Assembly: GCA_029555025.1 (NCBI GenBank)
Contig: JAKPTZ010000045.1
Location: forward strand, 124,001-188,000
Direction of reading: 5' to 3'
Length of the DNA stretch: 64,000 bases
DNA from: Deltaproteobacteria bacterium
GTDB lineage: Bacteria > Myxococcota_A > UBA9042 > DTJE01
Part shown: piece by piece, positions 36,654 to 45,235 of the stretch
How positions within the stretch are numbered: the first letter of the stretch is position 1
How the letters are laid out: each line of letters starts with the position of its first letter
Program-made: the position numbers and the translations under genes
The notes under the pieces: model-generated
Told to the model about the DNA's origin: nothing
Database searches by the model: none
The model's input: only the letters and a program-made list of their open reading frames with translations

Positions 36654-36682
36654 ACAATTTGTCGGACTCAAAGCCTTGTCAA
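36654..36682 (-). promoter_or_regulatory. Candidate promoter of the small heat-shock gene
   Basis: On the minus strand: TTGACA (perfect, plus-strand 36677-36682), 17-base spacer, AATTGT (3 of 6, plus-strand 36654-36659). I see no CIRCE inverted repeat. Confidence 0.35.
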
Positions 36683-36735
36683 GGGGGGTCGCGCCCGGGC
36701 GAAGCCAGACACAGGCAAGATCTTGAAATCACTTA

Positions 36736-38154
36736 CTAAAGCGACCCAGCCAAAGCTCGTTGCAGGTTTGCGTAAGAGATGTAGTAGTTGTTAACCGCCA
36801 CGGCAAGGTTCGCCCTGGCCATGTTCAGGGACGTGTGCGCGTCAAGCATTTCGACCGAAGTGGCGCTGGCCGCCTCGTACTTCTTCGTGACCACCCGCAG
36901 GTTTTCCTCGGCGGACTCAACGGCCTTCCTGTAAGAGGCTATCAGCGAACGTCCGGTCTTCAAATCAATGAATGCCTTGCGCACGTCGAGCGTGATCAGA
37001 TCGCGGGCCATGTCCATGCCGGCCCGGGCCATCTGAAGATCCTTGTCGGCGGCCTTCATCTCGAACCAGCGCTGGCCCATGTTCCAGAAGTCCCACTGAA
37101 GGACGGCGCCGATGAATGCCGAGTTTTCCCGCTGAAACTCGCTGCCGTGGAACCAGGTGTAACGGAACACGGCCGCGATGACCGGAACGAGCTGTCCGAC
37201 CCTGGCCGCCTTTCCTGCCTCGGCCATCCTTACCTGGGCCTGCAGTTTCGACTGCTCGGGCCTGGCCGCCAGAGCCCTCTCGACCGCATCTTCCTCGGTA
37301 ATGGTAAGCTCCGGGGGCTCATCCGGGAAATCCCCGGCGGGAACGGTTTCCTCGTCCGGCGGGATTCCCATCATCACGTTCAGGGCCGCCCTTGCAAGCT
37401 CGACCCCGTGACGCCCCTGATCGTACTGGGCGCTTATCTGCGCAAGCGCCGTTTCGGCCCGGAGCACGTCGTCCCGACCGACCATGTCCGCCTTCTGGAA
37501 GGACTGGGCCATTTTCAGATGTGCCTGAACCAGTTCGACGCCCTGCCTTGCGACCTCGGTCATCCTTATCGCGGACATCAACTGGAAGAAGACCTGGGAG
37601 ACCTCATAAGTGATGTTGTTGCGCTCGGCCACGGCCTCCAGACGCGCCGCGTCCTCGGCGGCACCGTACGCGCGCCAGGCCGCGGCAAGCGATATCAGCG
37701 GCGTCAGGGGCTGAACCGCCTGAATCGTCACGGAAGCGGTGAGCTGGTCGGCCACCTGATAGTTCCGCATCTTGCTCAGGCCGTTCATGAGCTTTCCGAA
37801 CGTAGCCTTCGACTCTTCCGGGATCAGCGCGGCAAAAGGCTCCACCGCGGCCGCCAGTTCATCGTCGGAGGGCATGTCACCCCCCAGGAAATCCATGACC
37901 GTCGCGTCGTCCCAGTATTGAAGTCCGGCATCAATCGTCACGTTCGGAAACATCGGCCCCAGCGAACCGTTCCGGATGTCGCGCGCCTTCTCCACGGCGA
38001 GTTGCGACATCCTTGATTTGGGTGAGTGTTCAAGCGCGGCCTTCACCGCCTCCTCGAGCGTGACCGGCCTTTCCAGCGCGGACGACGCCGAAGGAACGGC
38101 CACGGCGAACAGACAGGCTGCGACGATGATCCCGGCCCGATTAGGAAAACGCAT
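36736..38154 (-). CDS. TolC-family outer-membrane efflux protein
   Basis: 472 residues. Signal peptide ([18 protein letters not shown]) then two OEP repeats: [20 protein letters not shown] and [20 protein letters not shown], each with the long helical hairpins of TolC channels, and a periplasmic-facing [18 protein letters not shown] segment near the end. It would serve as the outer-membrane duct of a tripartite pump or type I system, but no partner genes lie nearby. A 222-base gap separates it from hsp20. Confidence 0.93.
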   Translation of the reverse strand: MRFPNRAGIIVAACLFAVAVPSASSALERPVTLEEAVKAALEHSPKSRMSQLAVEKARDIRNGSLGPMFPNVTIDAGLQYWDDATVMDFLGGDMPSDDELAAAVEPFAALIPEESKATFGKLMNGLSKMRNYQVADQLTASVTIQAVQPLTPLISLAAAWRAYGAAEDAARLEAVAERNNITYEVSQVFFQLMSAIRMTEVARQGVELVQAHLKMAQSFQKADMVGRDDVLRAETALAQISAQYDQGRHGVELARAALNVMMGIPPDEETVPAGDFPDEPPELTITEEDAVERALAARPEQSKLQAQVRMAEAGKAARVGQLVPVIAAVFRYTWFHGSEFQRENSAFIGAVLQWDFWNMGQRWFEMKAADKDLQMARAGMDMARDLITLDVRKAFIDLKTGRSLIASYRKAVESAEENLRVVTKKYEAASATSVEMLDAHTSLNMARANLAVAVNNYYISYANLQRALAGSL

Positions 38155-38220
38155 TAAAACCCCGCAAATCCATTAAGGCGGCCGGAACCGGCAAGCGGCA
38201 CGGCCACGCCACGGCGCGTC

Positions 38221-38226
38221 ATTATA
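38221..38226 (-). promoter_or_regulatory. Candidate -10 element of the TolC-family gene
   Basis: A perfect TATAAT on the minus strand; no consensus -35 stands at the usual distance. A start near 38214 would leave a 60-base leader. Confidence 0.35.
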
Positions 38227-38321
38227 ATACCGGGCGGCCGATATTTGACCAGCAAGTTTGTCCTGACTGGCCGGACGCCGCGCAATCCCGCACTTTTTTT
38301 TTCGGGATCCGCGATTCGGGA

Positions 38322-38351
38322 TTGACACGACGCCATCAAATGCCCTTTATT
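38322..38351 (+). promoter_or_regulatory. Candidate promoter overlapping the dnaJ start region
   Basis: TTGACA at 38322-38327 (perfect), 18-base spacer, TTTATT at 38346-38351 (4 of 6). If used, transcription would start about 3 bases before the chosen dnaJ ATG at 38361. Just upstream are a run of nine T (38294-38302) and CGGGAT repeats flanking it. Confidence 0.3.
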
Positions 38352-38360
38352 ACGCACGCC

Positions 38361-39422
38361 ATGGGTGACAGGGATTACTACAACATACTTGGTGTCGAAA
38401 GGGGCGCCGACGCTTCCGAAATCAAGAAGGCTTACCGGAAGCTGGCGATCCAGTACCACCCCGACAGAAACCCGGACAACCCCGAGGCCGAGGAGAAGTT
38501 CAAACAGCTCGCCGAAGCCTACGACGTGCTGTCGGATCCGGAAAAGCGCCGGGTCTATGACCAGTACGGCGCGGACGGCCTCAAGGGTCGCGGCTTCGAC
38601 TTCCGGCCGGACGACATTTTCTCTTCCTTCATGAGCATGTTCGGTGGCGGTTTCGAGGATATCTTCGGAAGGGGCGGACGCCAGGGACCGTCACGGGGAC
38701 GCGATCACCAGACGACTCAGTCGGTGACACTCGAGGAAGCCGCCCGCGGCGTCGACAAGGAACTTAAGCTTCGGCGCGAGGAAGTCTGCTCGACCTGCTC
38801 CGGCAGCGGGGCCCGGCCCGGAACCACCCCGGAAACCTGTCGAACCTGCAACGGACGTGGCCGGGTCGCGCACAGCCAGGGGCCTTTCTCGATCACGACG
38901 ACATGCGGAACCTGTGCCGGAACCGGACGCGTCATACGGGAAAAATGCGACCAGTGCCGCGGAAGCGGACGCGTGACCGCGGACAGAACCTTCAAGATCA
39001 AAATTCCGGCCGGGATCGACACAGGCAACTCCATCCGGGTCGCGGGCGCCGGCGGGGTCGGTTCCCCGGGGGCCGACCCGGGCGACCTCTACGTGGTCAT
39101 TTCCGTCCTGGAGCAGGAAAAGTTCAGGCGCGAGGGTGACGACCTTATAACCGAACTGGAAATCGGGGTTCCCCACGCGGCCCTCGGTGCCCGCATGACC
39201 GTCACGGACATCCTGGACGAGGAAGTTCCCCTGAACATCCCCGCGGGCGCGCAGCCGGACGAACTTCTTCAGATTTCCGGACACGGAATGCCCAGGCTTC
39301 AGTATCATGGCCGCGGGGATCTCTGGGTTCAACTCAAGATAAAGGTTCCGATGAAGCTGTCCCGCAAGGAAAGGAAGCTTTACGAGGAATTGCGGGAACT
39401 GTCCGGAACCGGCGGGGATTGA
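38361..39422 (+). CDS. dnaJ: Chaperone DnaJ (type I)
   Basis: 353 residues. J domain with [19 protein letters not shown] and the HPD motif in [18 protein letters not shown]; a Gly/Phe-rich linker ([14 protein letters not shown]); four zinc repeats [32 protein letters not shown]; then the substrate-binding C-terminal domains. It drives ATP hydrolysis by DnaK. The start is ATG 38361 by homology; no good ribosome site precedes it, and an in-frame ATG at 38340 is an alternative. DnaK and GrpE are not in this window. Its stop overlaps the kinase-like gene by one base. Confidence 0.96.
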   Translation: MGDRDYYNILGVERGADASEIKKAYRKLAIQYHPDRNPDNPEAEEKFKQLAEAYDVLSDPEKRRVYDQYGADGLKGRGFDFRPDDIFSSFMSMFGGGFEDIFGRGGRQGPSRGRDHQTTQSVTLEEAARGVDKELKLRREEVCSTCSGSGARPGTTPETCRTCNGRGRVAHSQGPFSITTTCGTCAGTGRVIREKCDQCRGSGRVTADRTFKIKIPAGIDTGNSIRVAGAGGVGSPGADPGDLYVVISVLEQEKFRREGDDLITELEIGVPHAALGARMTVTDILDEEVPLNIPAGAQPDELLQISGHGMPRLQYHGRGDLWVQLKIKVPMKLSRKERKLYEELRELSGTGGD

Positions 39423-40249
39423 TGATTCCACCGGTCAAATTCATCCGTCCGCTCAGTTTTGGTTTCGGCGTCGAGTCGTGGCTTGCATTGCTCGGCGGCC
39501 AGAAGGTTGTCCTTCGACGCTTCTTCGGCCCTGCCCTGGATCCCGGCTACAGACTTCTTCCCGACGAATTCACGCTGTTCCGCATTTCCCACCCTGGAAT
39601 CCAGAGGCTTCTCCTGAGTGGCAACGACGACGATGGCGCAATCGTATATATATACGAATTCATTGAAGGAAGATCCCTGTACGACATCATGCGGGACGAT
39701 GCCCGGACTGCAATCGACGGATCGCTGCTCGCCACCATGCTCAGGGATGGACTCGAGGCGCTCAGCTGCCTTCACGAAGAGTCCCCCGTCGCGCCGGTGC
39801 TGCACGGCGACGTCTCTCCGGGAAACATGGTCTGGGGTTCGGCCACACCCGGCGGACCGTCCCGACTTACCCTGATCGATGTCAGGGGAATCGACGCGCC
39901 CGGCAATCGGGATCAGGCCGACGATGCCCCGGACGACATCATCGTCGGGACACTGCCGTACATTGCCGACGAAGTCCTTGGGGGAAAGATGCTGACGCCG
40001 GCGGCCGAGACGTGGTCGCTTGCCGCCTCCCTGCTTTCGGCGGCGCTGGGCGGCAGCCCGTGGCGCAAGGCGGCGTCGCCGGCGGAAATGCTTCGGATGC
40101 GTTCCGATGTGCGCCCCGAGGTTCTGCTGAACGATGCCGCCGGAATCGCCGGGCTTGACGACGCGACCCTGCGCACCCTGGCCGCGATGCTTTCAACCGA
40201 CCCTTCGGACCGGCCCTCGGCGTCGGAAGCGATCCGGATGCTATCCTGA
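39422..40249 (+). CDS. Protein-kinase-fold protein, probably degenerate
   Basis: 275 residues. Kinase-like order: hinge YIYEFIEGRSLYDIM, catalytic-loop LHGDVSPGNMVWGS (Asp and Asn kept, His-Gly-Asp for His-Arg-Asp), LIDVRGI where Asp-Phe-Gly is expected, then GTLPYIADEVLGGK for the activation/APE segment, and DPSDRPSASEAI at the end. The usual VAIK Lys is replaced by Arg (VVLRRF), so catalysis is doubtful. Start is ATG 39422, one base into the dnaJ stop (TGATG), implying co-translation and a possible chaperone-linked role. Confidence 0.8.
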   Translation: MIPPVKFIRPLSFGFGVESWLALLGGQKVVLRRFFGPALDPGYRLLPDEFTLFRISHPGIQRLLLSGNDDDGAIVYIYEFIEGRSLYDIMRDDARTAIDGSLLATMLRDGLEALSCLHEESPVAPVLHGDVSPGNMVWGSATPGGPSRLTLIDVRGIDAPGNRDQADDAPDDIIVGTLPYIADEVLGGKMLTPAAETWSLAASLLSAALGGSPWRKAASPAEMLRMRSDVRPEVLLNDAAGIAGLDDATLRTLAAMLSTDPSDRPSASEAIRMLS

Positions 40250-40315
40250 ACCGCAATCAATTATTCGGGAAATGAAGGAACCGGCAGAATCCCGCCCGTG
40301 GCGCCTCGACCTTCC

Positions 40316-41416
40316 TCACCAGCGGGTCTTGCCTTCCCATGTGGCGTCGGATCCCTGGTCGAAGCGGCTGCCGTGCACCAGGCGGCGCACGACTTCCCAG
40401 TGCTGGCGCACCTTGTACATCTCGTGATTGTTGTCGCCCACCTCGTTTCCCTTCCAGGTTGTCTGGTCAAAGATCTGAAACTCAACCTGAATGTAAACAA
40501 GCGTCCCAAGCTCGACAAGCACCGGGTTATCACGGGGAACAAGCTCCCGTATGCGAAGCGGCAGTTCGACGACGAAGTTGATCATCCTGAAGGTGGATCC
40601 GGAAAAGCCGTTCGGGTCATCGCCGGTTCCGTCGGCGTCCTCGTACAGGTACCTTGCGCCCAGGCCCGGATCGTCGGACGCCCACGAAGGGACGGCTTCC
40701 AGCAGGGCCGACGTGTTGATGATCTGGTTGCGGGACTGGCCAGGCACCACGTAGTTGTATGGGAAAAGATTGTCCTTCAGGTAGGACAGCACCGGGACGA
40801 TGTCCGACTCCTCGGCAGTGACCAGCCTGAAACGCAGCCTGTCATAGACCTGGGCGGCGAAGTTGGTCTTCTTCGAAAGCAGTTTGGTAATCAGGGAATC
40901 CCGCGCCTTGCGGTTTGCCTCATAAAGAATGATCGGCGCGCCAAGGGATCTCATCGCGGCGACGGTCTGATCGACCCGCGCCACAGCCATCTGGAAAAGC
41001 TGGTCTTCCGGAACGGCAAGGCGGAATCGAAGCTGCTGCGCATCGACATGATTCACGACGTGCATGACCTTCAGGATTACACAGGCCAGCTTCTGGTACT
41101 CGTCGTCCCGGGAGGCCGTCAGCAGAAGCGCCTCGATTGACGAGGGGCTGCGAAGACCTTCAGGGAAGTGGTAATTGAAATTGGCCTCGAGGTATGCCAC
41201 GGCCTTCTTCAACAGGCTCCGCAGCCTGGCCTGGTCATCCGGCACCGTCACATCGAACCCGTTGACCAGCAGGAAACTCGCGACCTCGTCCGCGTCACGG
41301 AGGTTCAGGCGCGCCCAGTCAACGACCGAGCCGCCCCTGAGGATCAGTCGAACCGCCTCGATATCGTTCAGGTCGAACGAACCTGACGCATCACCCTTCA
41401 GGAGCCATTCAGGCAT
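40316..41416 (-). CDS. RelA/SpoT-fold nucleotidyltransferase-like protein of unknown function
   Basis: 366 residues, no signal or membrane segment. About 165-200 reads NRKARDSLITKL then FAAQVYDRLRFRLV, matching the (p)ppGpp synthetase pattern of a basic strip, SI..K helix, and D-x4-R (Asp192, Arg197). Near 308-315 YIQVEFQI matches the VEVQI strand with its catalytic Glu (Glu312), followed by HEMYKVRQHW like the AHWxYK element. The GYxSLH motif that stacks guanine is not clear, so activity is uncertain. The N-terminal 160 residues are helical and unfamiliar. From memory it may belong to a Deltaproteobacteria-restricted TIGRFAM family (TIGR04552-like), unverified. Start ATG 41416 or GTG 41425 after GGAAGGA. 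Confidence 0.65.
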   Translation of the reverse strand: MPEWLLKGDASGSFDLNDIEAVRLILRGGSVVDWARLNLRDADEVASFLLVNGFDVTVPDDQARLRSLLKKAVAYLEANFNYHFPEGLRSPSSIEALLLTASRDDEYQKLACVILKVMHVVNHVDAQQLRFRLAVPEDQLFQMAVARVDQTVAAMRSLGAPIILYEANRKARDSLITKLLSKKTNFAAQVYDRLRFRLVTAEESDIVPVLSYLKDNLFPYNYVVPGQSRNQIINTSALLEAVPSWASDDPGLGARYLYEDADGTGDDPNGFSGSTFRMINFVVELPLRIRELVPRDNPVLVELGTLVYIQVEFQIFDQTTWKGNEVGDNNHEMYKVRQHWEVVRRLVHGSRFDQGSDATWEGKTRW

Positions 41417-41576
41417 ACGTGACACGCTTCCTTCCGGCGACCGCCGGGTGTGCCCAACCAACGGGCGGATTGTAGTCCGGAGCATTAACCTTTACAACCT
41501 TGCAGACCCCTGCTAGCTTTGATTCGACGGTTCGCGTGATGTGGGCCTTGCCGGCTGCAGTAACGGAAGATAGCCT

Positions 41577-43058
41577 ATGGATATCCGGCAGGAGCTGGGA
41601 ACCAGATTACAACAGAGACTGATCCCGACCCCGCAACTGCAGGTCGCAATCAGGCTGCTGCAGTTGTCACGTCTCGAGCTTGTCGATGAAATCCGCCAGC
41701 AGCTTGACGCCAATCCCGCCCTCGAGGAAGTCGAGGTCAACAGCGAAAGCATCTCCCTTGACGAGCCGTCGAATCAGTCGCCAAACCTGAGTCAGCCGGC
41801 CCCGGACACTTCAAGGCCCCCGGATCCCGACGATCAGGCAGCGGCCTCGGAACGCAGCGAAATGTCCGATCAGGACAGCATCGACTGGGAAAAGTACGTC
41901 GAGGGATACAACACCTTCTCGCATGGACCCGAGATCCGGGTTTCCAACGACGAATACCCGACGGTTGAGGCGACCGTCGGCGCGCGCAGTTCCCTGGCCG
42001 AGCACTTGACCTGGCAGTTGAACCTGTCCGACCTGCCGCCGCTTTCCAGAGAGGTGGGCCGCTTCATAATAGGCAACATCAACGACGACGGATATCTTGA
42101 GGACTGCCTTGACGAGGAGATCGCCCTGGCCACCGACACCACGGTCGAGCATGTGCGGGAAGTCCTGACGGTGATCAGGGCCTTCGACCCCCCGGGCGTC
42201 GCCTCGCGCAGCCTGAAGGAATGCCTTCTTGTCCAGGCCGCACTGAACTGGCCGGACAACATGCTGCTGCGGAAGATGATTGAAAACCACCTCCCCGACC
42301 TTGAAAGGCGCAACTTCCAGGCGGTGGCGCGCGGCCTTCGCGTCGGTCTGGACGACGTGAAGGAACTCATCGGACTGTTACAGACGATGGAACCCAGGCC
42401 GGGCCGCCAGTACTCATCCGACGATATCATCTATGTCCAGCCGGACGTGCATGTAATCAAAGTCGGGGACGAATATGTCGTTGTCGTCAACGACGACGGC
42501 CTTCCACGACTGAAAATCAGCCAGTATTACGAAAAGACGCTTTCACGGCAGACGGCGGGCGAGGCCAGGGAGTTCGTCAAGGACAAGCTCAGGGCCGCAT
42601 CCTGGCTGATTAAGTCGATCAACCAGCGCCAGACGACGATCCGGCGGGTGACGGAAAGCATCATGAAGTTCCAGCACGACTTCCTGGAACACGGGGTCGA
42701 ACACCTGAAACCCCTGGTGCTGCGGGATGTGGCGGACGATGTCGGCATGCACGAATCAACCATCAGCCGGGTCACCACAAACAAGTACGTGCATACGCCG
42801 CAGGGCATCTTCGAACTGAAGTACTTTTTCAACAGCAAGATTTCCGGCGCCTGGGGGGTCGAGGATCACTCATCGATGAGCGTCAAGTCCAGAATCAAGG
42901 CGCTTGTTGACGCGGAAAGACCGGATCGGCCCTTGTCGGATCAGGAAATCGTGAAAATACTGGGAGACGAGGGCGTGATTATTGCAAGGCGCACGGTGGC
43001 GAAGTACCGTGAAGCCCTGGGGATCGCGCCGTCGTCACGCAGGAAGGAACTTGTGTAG
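41577..43058 (+). CDS. rpoN: RNA polymerase sigma-54 factor
   Basis: 493 residues. Region I Gln-rich N-terminus (LQQRLIPTPQLQVAIRLLQL), acidic region II, core-binding region III and the C-terminal RpoN box ARRTVAKYREALGI that reads the -24 element. It directs RNA polymerase to promoters opened by AAA+ activators. hpf and rapZ follow, as in many Proteobacteria. ATG 41577 follows GGAAGA. It diverges from the RelA/SpoT-fold gene. Confidence 0.97.
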   Translation: MDIRQELGTRLQQRLIPTPQLQVAIRLLQLSRLELVDEIRQQLDANPALEEVEVNSESISLDEPSNQSPNLSQPAPDTSRPPDPDDQAAASERSEMSDQDSIDWEKYVEGYNTFSHGPEIRVSNDEYPTVEATVGARSSLAEHLTWQLNLSDLPPLSREVGRFIIGNINDDGYLEDCLDEEIALATDTTVEHVREVLTVIRAFDPPGVASRSLKECLLVQAALNWPDNMLLRKMIENHLPDLERRNFQAVARGLRVGLDDVKELIGLLQTMEPRPGRQYSSDDIIYVQPDVHVIKVGDEYVVVVNDDGLPRLKISQYYEKTLSRQTAGEAREFVKDKLRAASWLIKSINQRQTTIRRVTESIMKFQHDFLEHGVEHLKPLVLRDVADDVGMHESTISRVTTNKYVHTPQGIFELKYFFNSKISGAWGVEDHSSMSVKSRIKALVDAERPDRPLSDQEIVKILGDEGVIIARRTVAKYREALGIAPSSRRKELV

Positions 43059-43201
43059 GCTCCCTGCCCGGCCCATGCAGCCTGGCGGGTGTTTGATATC
43101 GCGCGGCCTGCCAGGTCGCGCAACCCTTTCGGGCGGATATTGCGCCGCCCGAGTTTCGAGCGCAGCCCAGGGAAACGGGGCGGCGCCGGAAAGGAGTCAC
43201 C

Positions 43202-43501
43202 ATGAAGGTTAACTACACCCTTCGCCAGTTCAATGCATCCGATGCGCTTCGCGAACTGATTGAGTCGAAGCTGGAAAAGCACATCGGTCAGTATCTTCCC
43301 GAAGAACACGAGATAAAGGTAACCCTGAGCATGGAAAAATCCTGGGCCACCTTCGACCTGATGGTTCAGTTCAAGGGCGAAACGTTCAAGGCCGCCGAAA
43401 AGGCAACCGACATCTATCCCGTCCTGGACGTCGTGATCGAGAAGGTCGCCAGGCAGGTCGCGAAACACCGCGACATGATTGTTGACAAGCGCAAGCGTTG
43501 A
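43202..43501 (+). CDS. hpf: Ribosome hibernation promoting factor (short form)
   Basis: 99 residues. The family pattern is present: MKVNYTLRQFNASDALRELI, KLEKHIGQYLPEEHEIKVTL, FKAAEKATDIYPVLDVVIEKV. It binds idle 30S subunits and promotes dimerisation together with a partner, or blocks translation alone. AGGAG precedes the ATG. The 143 bases between rpoN and this gene contain no gene I can support. The next gene starts 17 bases later. Confidence 0.94.
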   Translation: MKVNYTLRQFNASDALRELIESKLEKHIGQYLPEEHEIKVTLSMEKSWATFDLMVQFKGETFKAAEKATDIYPVLDVVIEKVARQVAKHRDMIVDKRKR

Positions 43502-43518
43502 CCGGAGGCGTCCCCACC

Positions 43519-44415
43519 TTGACTTCGGAACATATCGTCATTGTGACCGGGCTCTCGGGCTCGGGGAAGACGGCCGTAATCAAGGCCATGGAGGATCTCG
43601 GGTTCTTCTGCGTCGATAACCTCCCGCTGCCGCTGCTGGACAAGATCCTGTTTCTTGCGGAAACCCACCAGGAAATTTCCAGGATCTGCATCGGCATCGA
43701 CGTCAGGGAGGGCCCACTGCTGAAATCCTTCAGGACGGAAGTCGGCAAGATCCGGAATCTTGGGCACAAGCTGGAAATCATTTATCTGGAAGCCGGGCAG
43801 GAGGCCCTCGAACGGAGGTACTCGGAAACCAGGCGAAGACATCCGCTGCAGGAACTTGCCGGTTCGGTGCGCCAGGGAATCGAGCGGGAAAGCGAGCTTC
43901 TTGGCGAGATCCGGACGATGGCCGACTGGGTCATCGACACGACGGATCTGAACGTTCACGACGTGCGAACCCTGATACATCGAGCCTATGACCGTTCCGA
44001 ATCCAGCCGCATGGCCGTTGAGGTCGTCTCTTTCGGGTTCAGGGATGGCGTGCCGCGTGACGCATCCTATGTGTTCGACTGCCGCTTCCTCAGGAATCCC
44101 CATTTCGAAAGCGAACTGCGGCCACTTACCGGCGCCGACCCTGCCATTGTCGAGTTCATGGAAGGGACGCCGGAGTGGGGCGACTTCATCGATCGGGTGT
44201 CGAACATGCTGCGGTTCACGCTGCCCCTTCACGAAAGGGAGCCGCGACCTTTAATCACAATCGCGTTCGGATGCACCGGTGGCCGCCACCGTTCGGTCGC
44301 GGCGGCCGAAAAGGTGGCGCGGATACTTGCGGAATCCGGGTTCAGGGTGAAGGTATCCCATCGCAACAGGGAAACGGCCAGGGACATCGACGGAAAAGGA
44401 ACAACGACGGAATGA
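43519..44415 (+). CDS. rapZ: RNase adapter / nucleotide-binding protein RapZ
   Basis: 298 residues. Walker A GLSGSGKT near residue 11, CVDNLPLPLLD, the Asp/Glu-rich Walker B-like DVREGPLLKSF, and the C-terminal IAFGCTGGRHRSVAAAEKV with the conserved Cys and His. In E. coli RapZ guides RNase E to the sRNA GlmZ; in other bacteria its role is less defined. Start is TTG 43519 behind CGGAGG (43503-43508); an in-frame TTG at 43498 overlaps the hpf stop but has no ribosome site. The usual ptsN gene between hpf and rapZ is absent. Confidence 0.94.
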   Translation: MTSEHIVIVTGLSGSGKTAVIKAMEDLGFFCVDNLPLPLLDKILFLAETHQEISRICIGIDVREGPLLKSFRTEVGKIRNLGHKLEIIYLEAGQEALERRYSETRRRHPLQELAGSVRQGIERESELLGEIRTMADWVIDTTDLNVHDVRTLIHRAYDRSESSRMAVEVVSFGFRDGVPRDASYVFDCRFLRNPHFESELRPLTGADPAIVEFMEGTPEWGDFIDRVSNMLRFTLPLHEREPRPLITIAFGCTGGRHRSVAAAEKVARILAESGFRVKVSHRNRETARDIDGKGTTTE

Positions 44416-44445
44416 CGCTGCATCGTCGCAGCAACAAGGATTTAT

Positions 44446-45183
44446 ATGAAAGATATCGATTCAATTGAGATATCCCAGATCCTGGAAGAGGCCGACGAGG
44501 ACATGTTCGATGCCCGGCGGCTCGGGGGCAGAAGCGCTCCGGCGGCCAGATACGCCGCATCCCAGTCGGCGGAAAAGTATCTGAGGGCGCTTTGCGAGGC
44601 GGTCGGACGCCCAGCCGGAATCATGTGGGACATCCTCAAGATTCACGACACGGTGGGAGATATCGCCGGCCTTGGCGCGATAAGGGATTCTGTCGAGCTT
44701 CTTTCGAAGTTCACGACACCGGCCCGCTCCGGCGACGGCGCGACCGCGCCAATGAAGGACGTCCTGCATTCAGTGGAAACCGTTCGCTGGGCGGTGCGCA
44801 AGGCCTTCGGAATCGATGAGCCGGCCCCGGTGGCCCCCGAGTCCGGGGCGGTTCCGTGCGTCTCCTCGGAAGTCATCGACTCCGCCGTGATTCCGGTTGA
44901 CGACGACCTTATCCCGACCATACTGCCCGGCGACGCTTCCGGCCCGGACGGCGACAACCAGCCCGTCGCTACCGAACCGGTTCGGCCGGCAGCCCCTGAC
45001 ATGCAGGCACGGAACCGCCGGGAACCCGGGGCCGGAAGAAGCCCGGAGGAGCGCAACACGTCCTTCGTAAAGACTTTCCTTGTCTGCGACCGGTGCGGCG
45101 TCAGAATACCGCGCACCAGGCAGACCGCGACCGGCCGGGTACCCTGCGCGATGTGCGGACGTCCAATGAAACTTCAGCGCTGA
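44446..45183 (+). CDS. HEPN-domain protein with C-terminal zinc ribbon
   Basis: 245 residues. Residues about 10-115 form a HEPN-type helical bundle: ARYAASQSAEKYLRALCEAV, WDILKIHDTVGDI, and a Leu/Val-rich last helix. About 120-205 is a Pro/Asp/Gly-rich low-complexity linker. The end is a zinc ribbon: FLVCDRCGVRIPRTR then VPCAMCGRPM (two CxxC). Many HEPN domains are RNases or partners of MNT nucleotidyltransferases, but no MNT gene is adjacent and no R-x4-6-H RNase motif is evident. Follows rapZ by 30 bases. Confidence 0.75.
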   Translation: MKDIDSIEISQILEEADEDMFDARRLGGRSAPAARYAASQSAEKYLRALCEAVGRPAGIMWDILKIHDTVGDIAGLGAIRDSVELLSKFTTPARSGDGATAPMKDVLHSVETVRWAVRKAFGIDEPAPVAPESGAVPCVSSEVIDSAVIPVDDDLIPTILPGDASGPDGDNQPVATEPVRPAAPDMQARNRREPGAGRSPEERNTSFVKTFLVCDRCGVRIPRTRQTATGRVPCAMCGRPMKLQR

Positions 45184-45235
45184 ACCGACCGAACCTGACG
45201 CCCCCGACCGACGCCAATTTGGAAGGGGGCCTTGA

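Noticed and set aside
38281-38340. Intrinsic terminator at the T-run before dnaJ
   Set aside because: No stable stem directly precedes the nine T, and the region lies between divergent genes where no transcript should end.
43059-43201. Small gene or RNA between rpoN and hpf
   Set aside because: An open frame exists but runs into hpf in another frame and has no ribosome site; no RNA motif seen.
44446-45183. HEPN-MNT toxin-antitoxin pair
   Set aside because: No nucleotidyltransferase gene adjoins, and the RNase motif is not evident.
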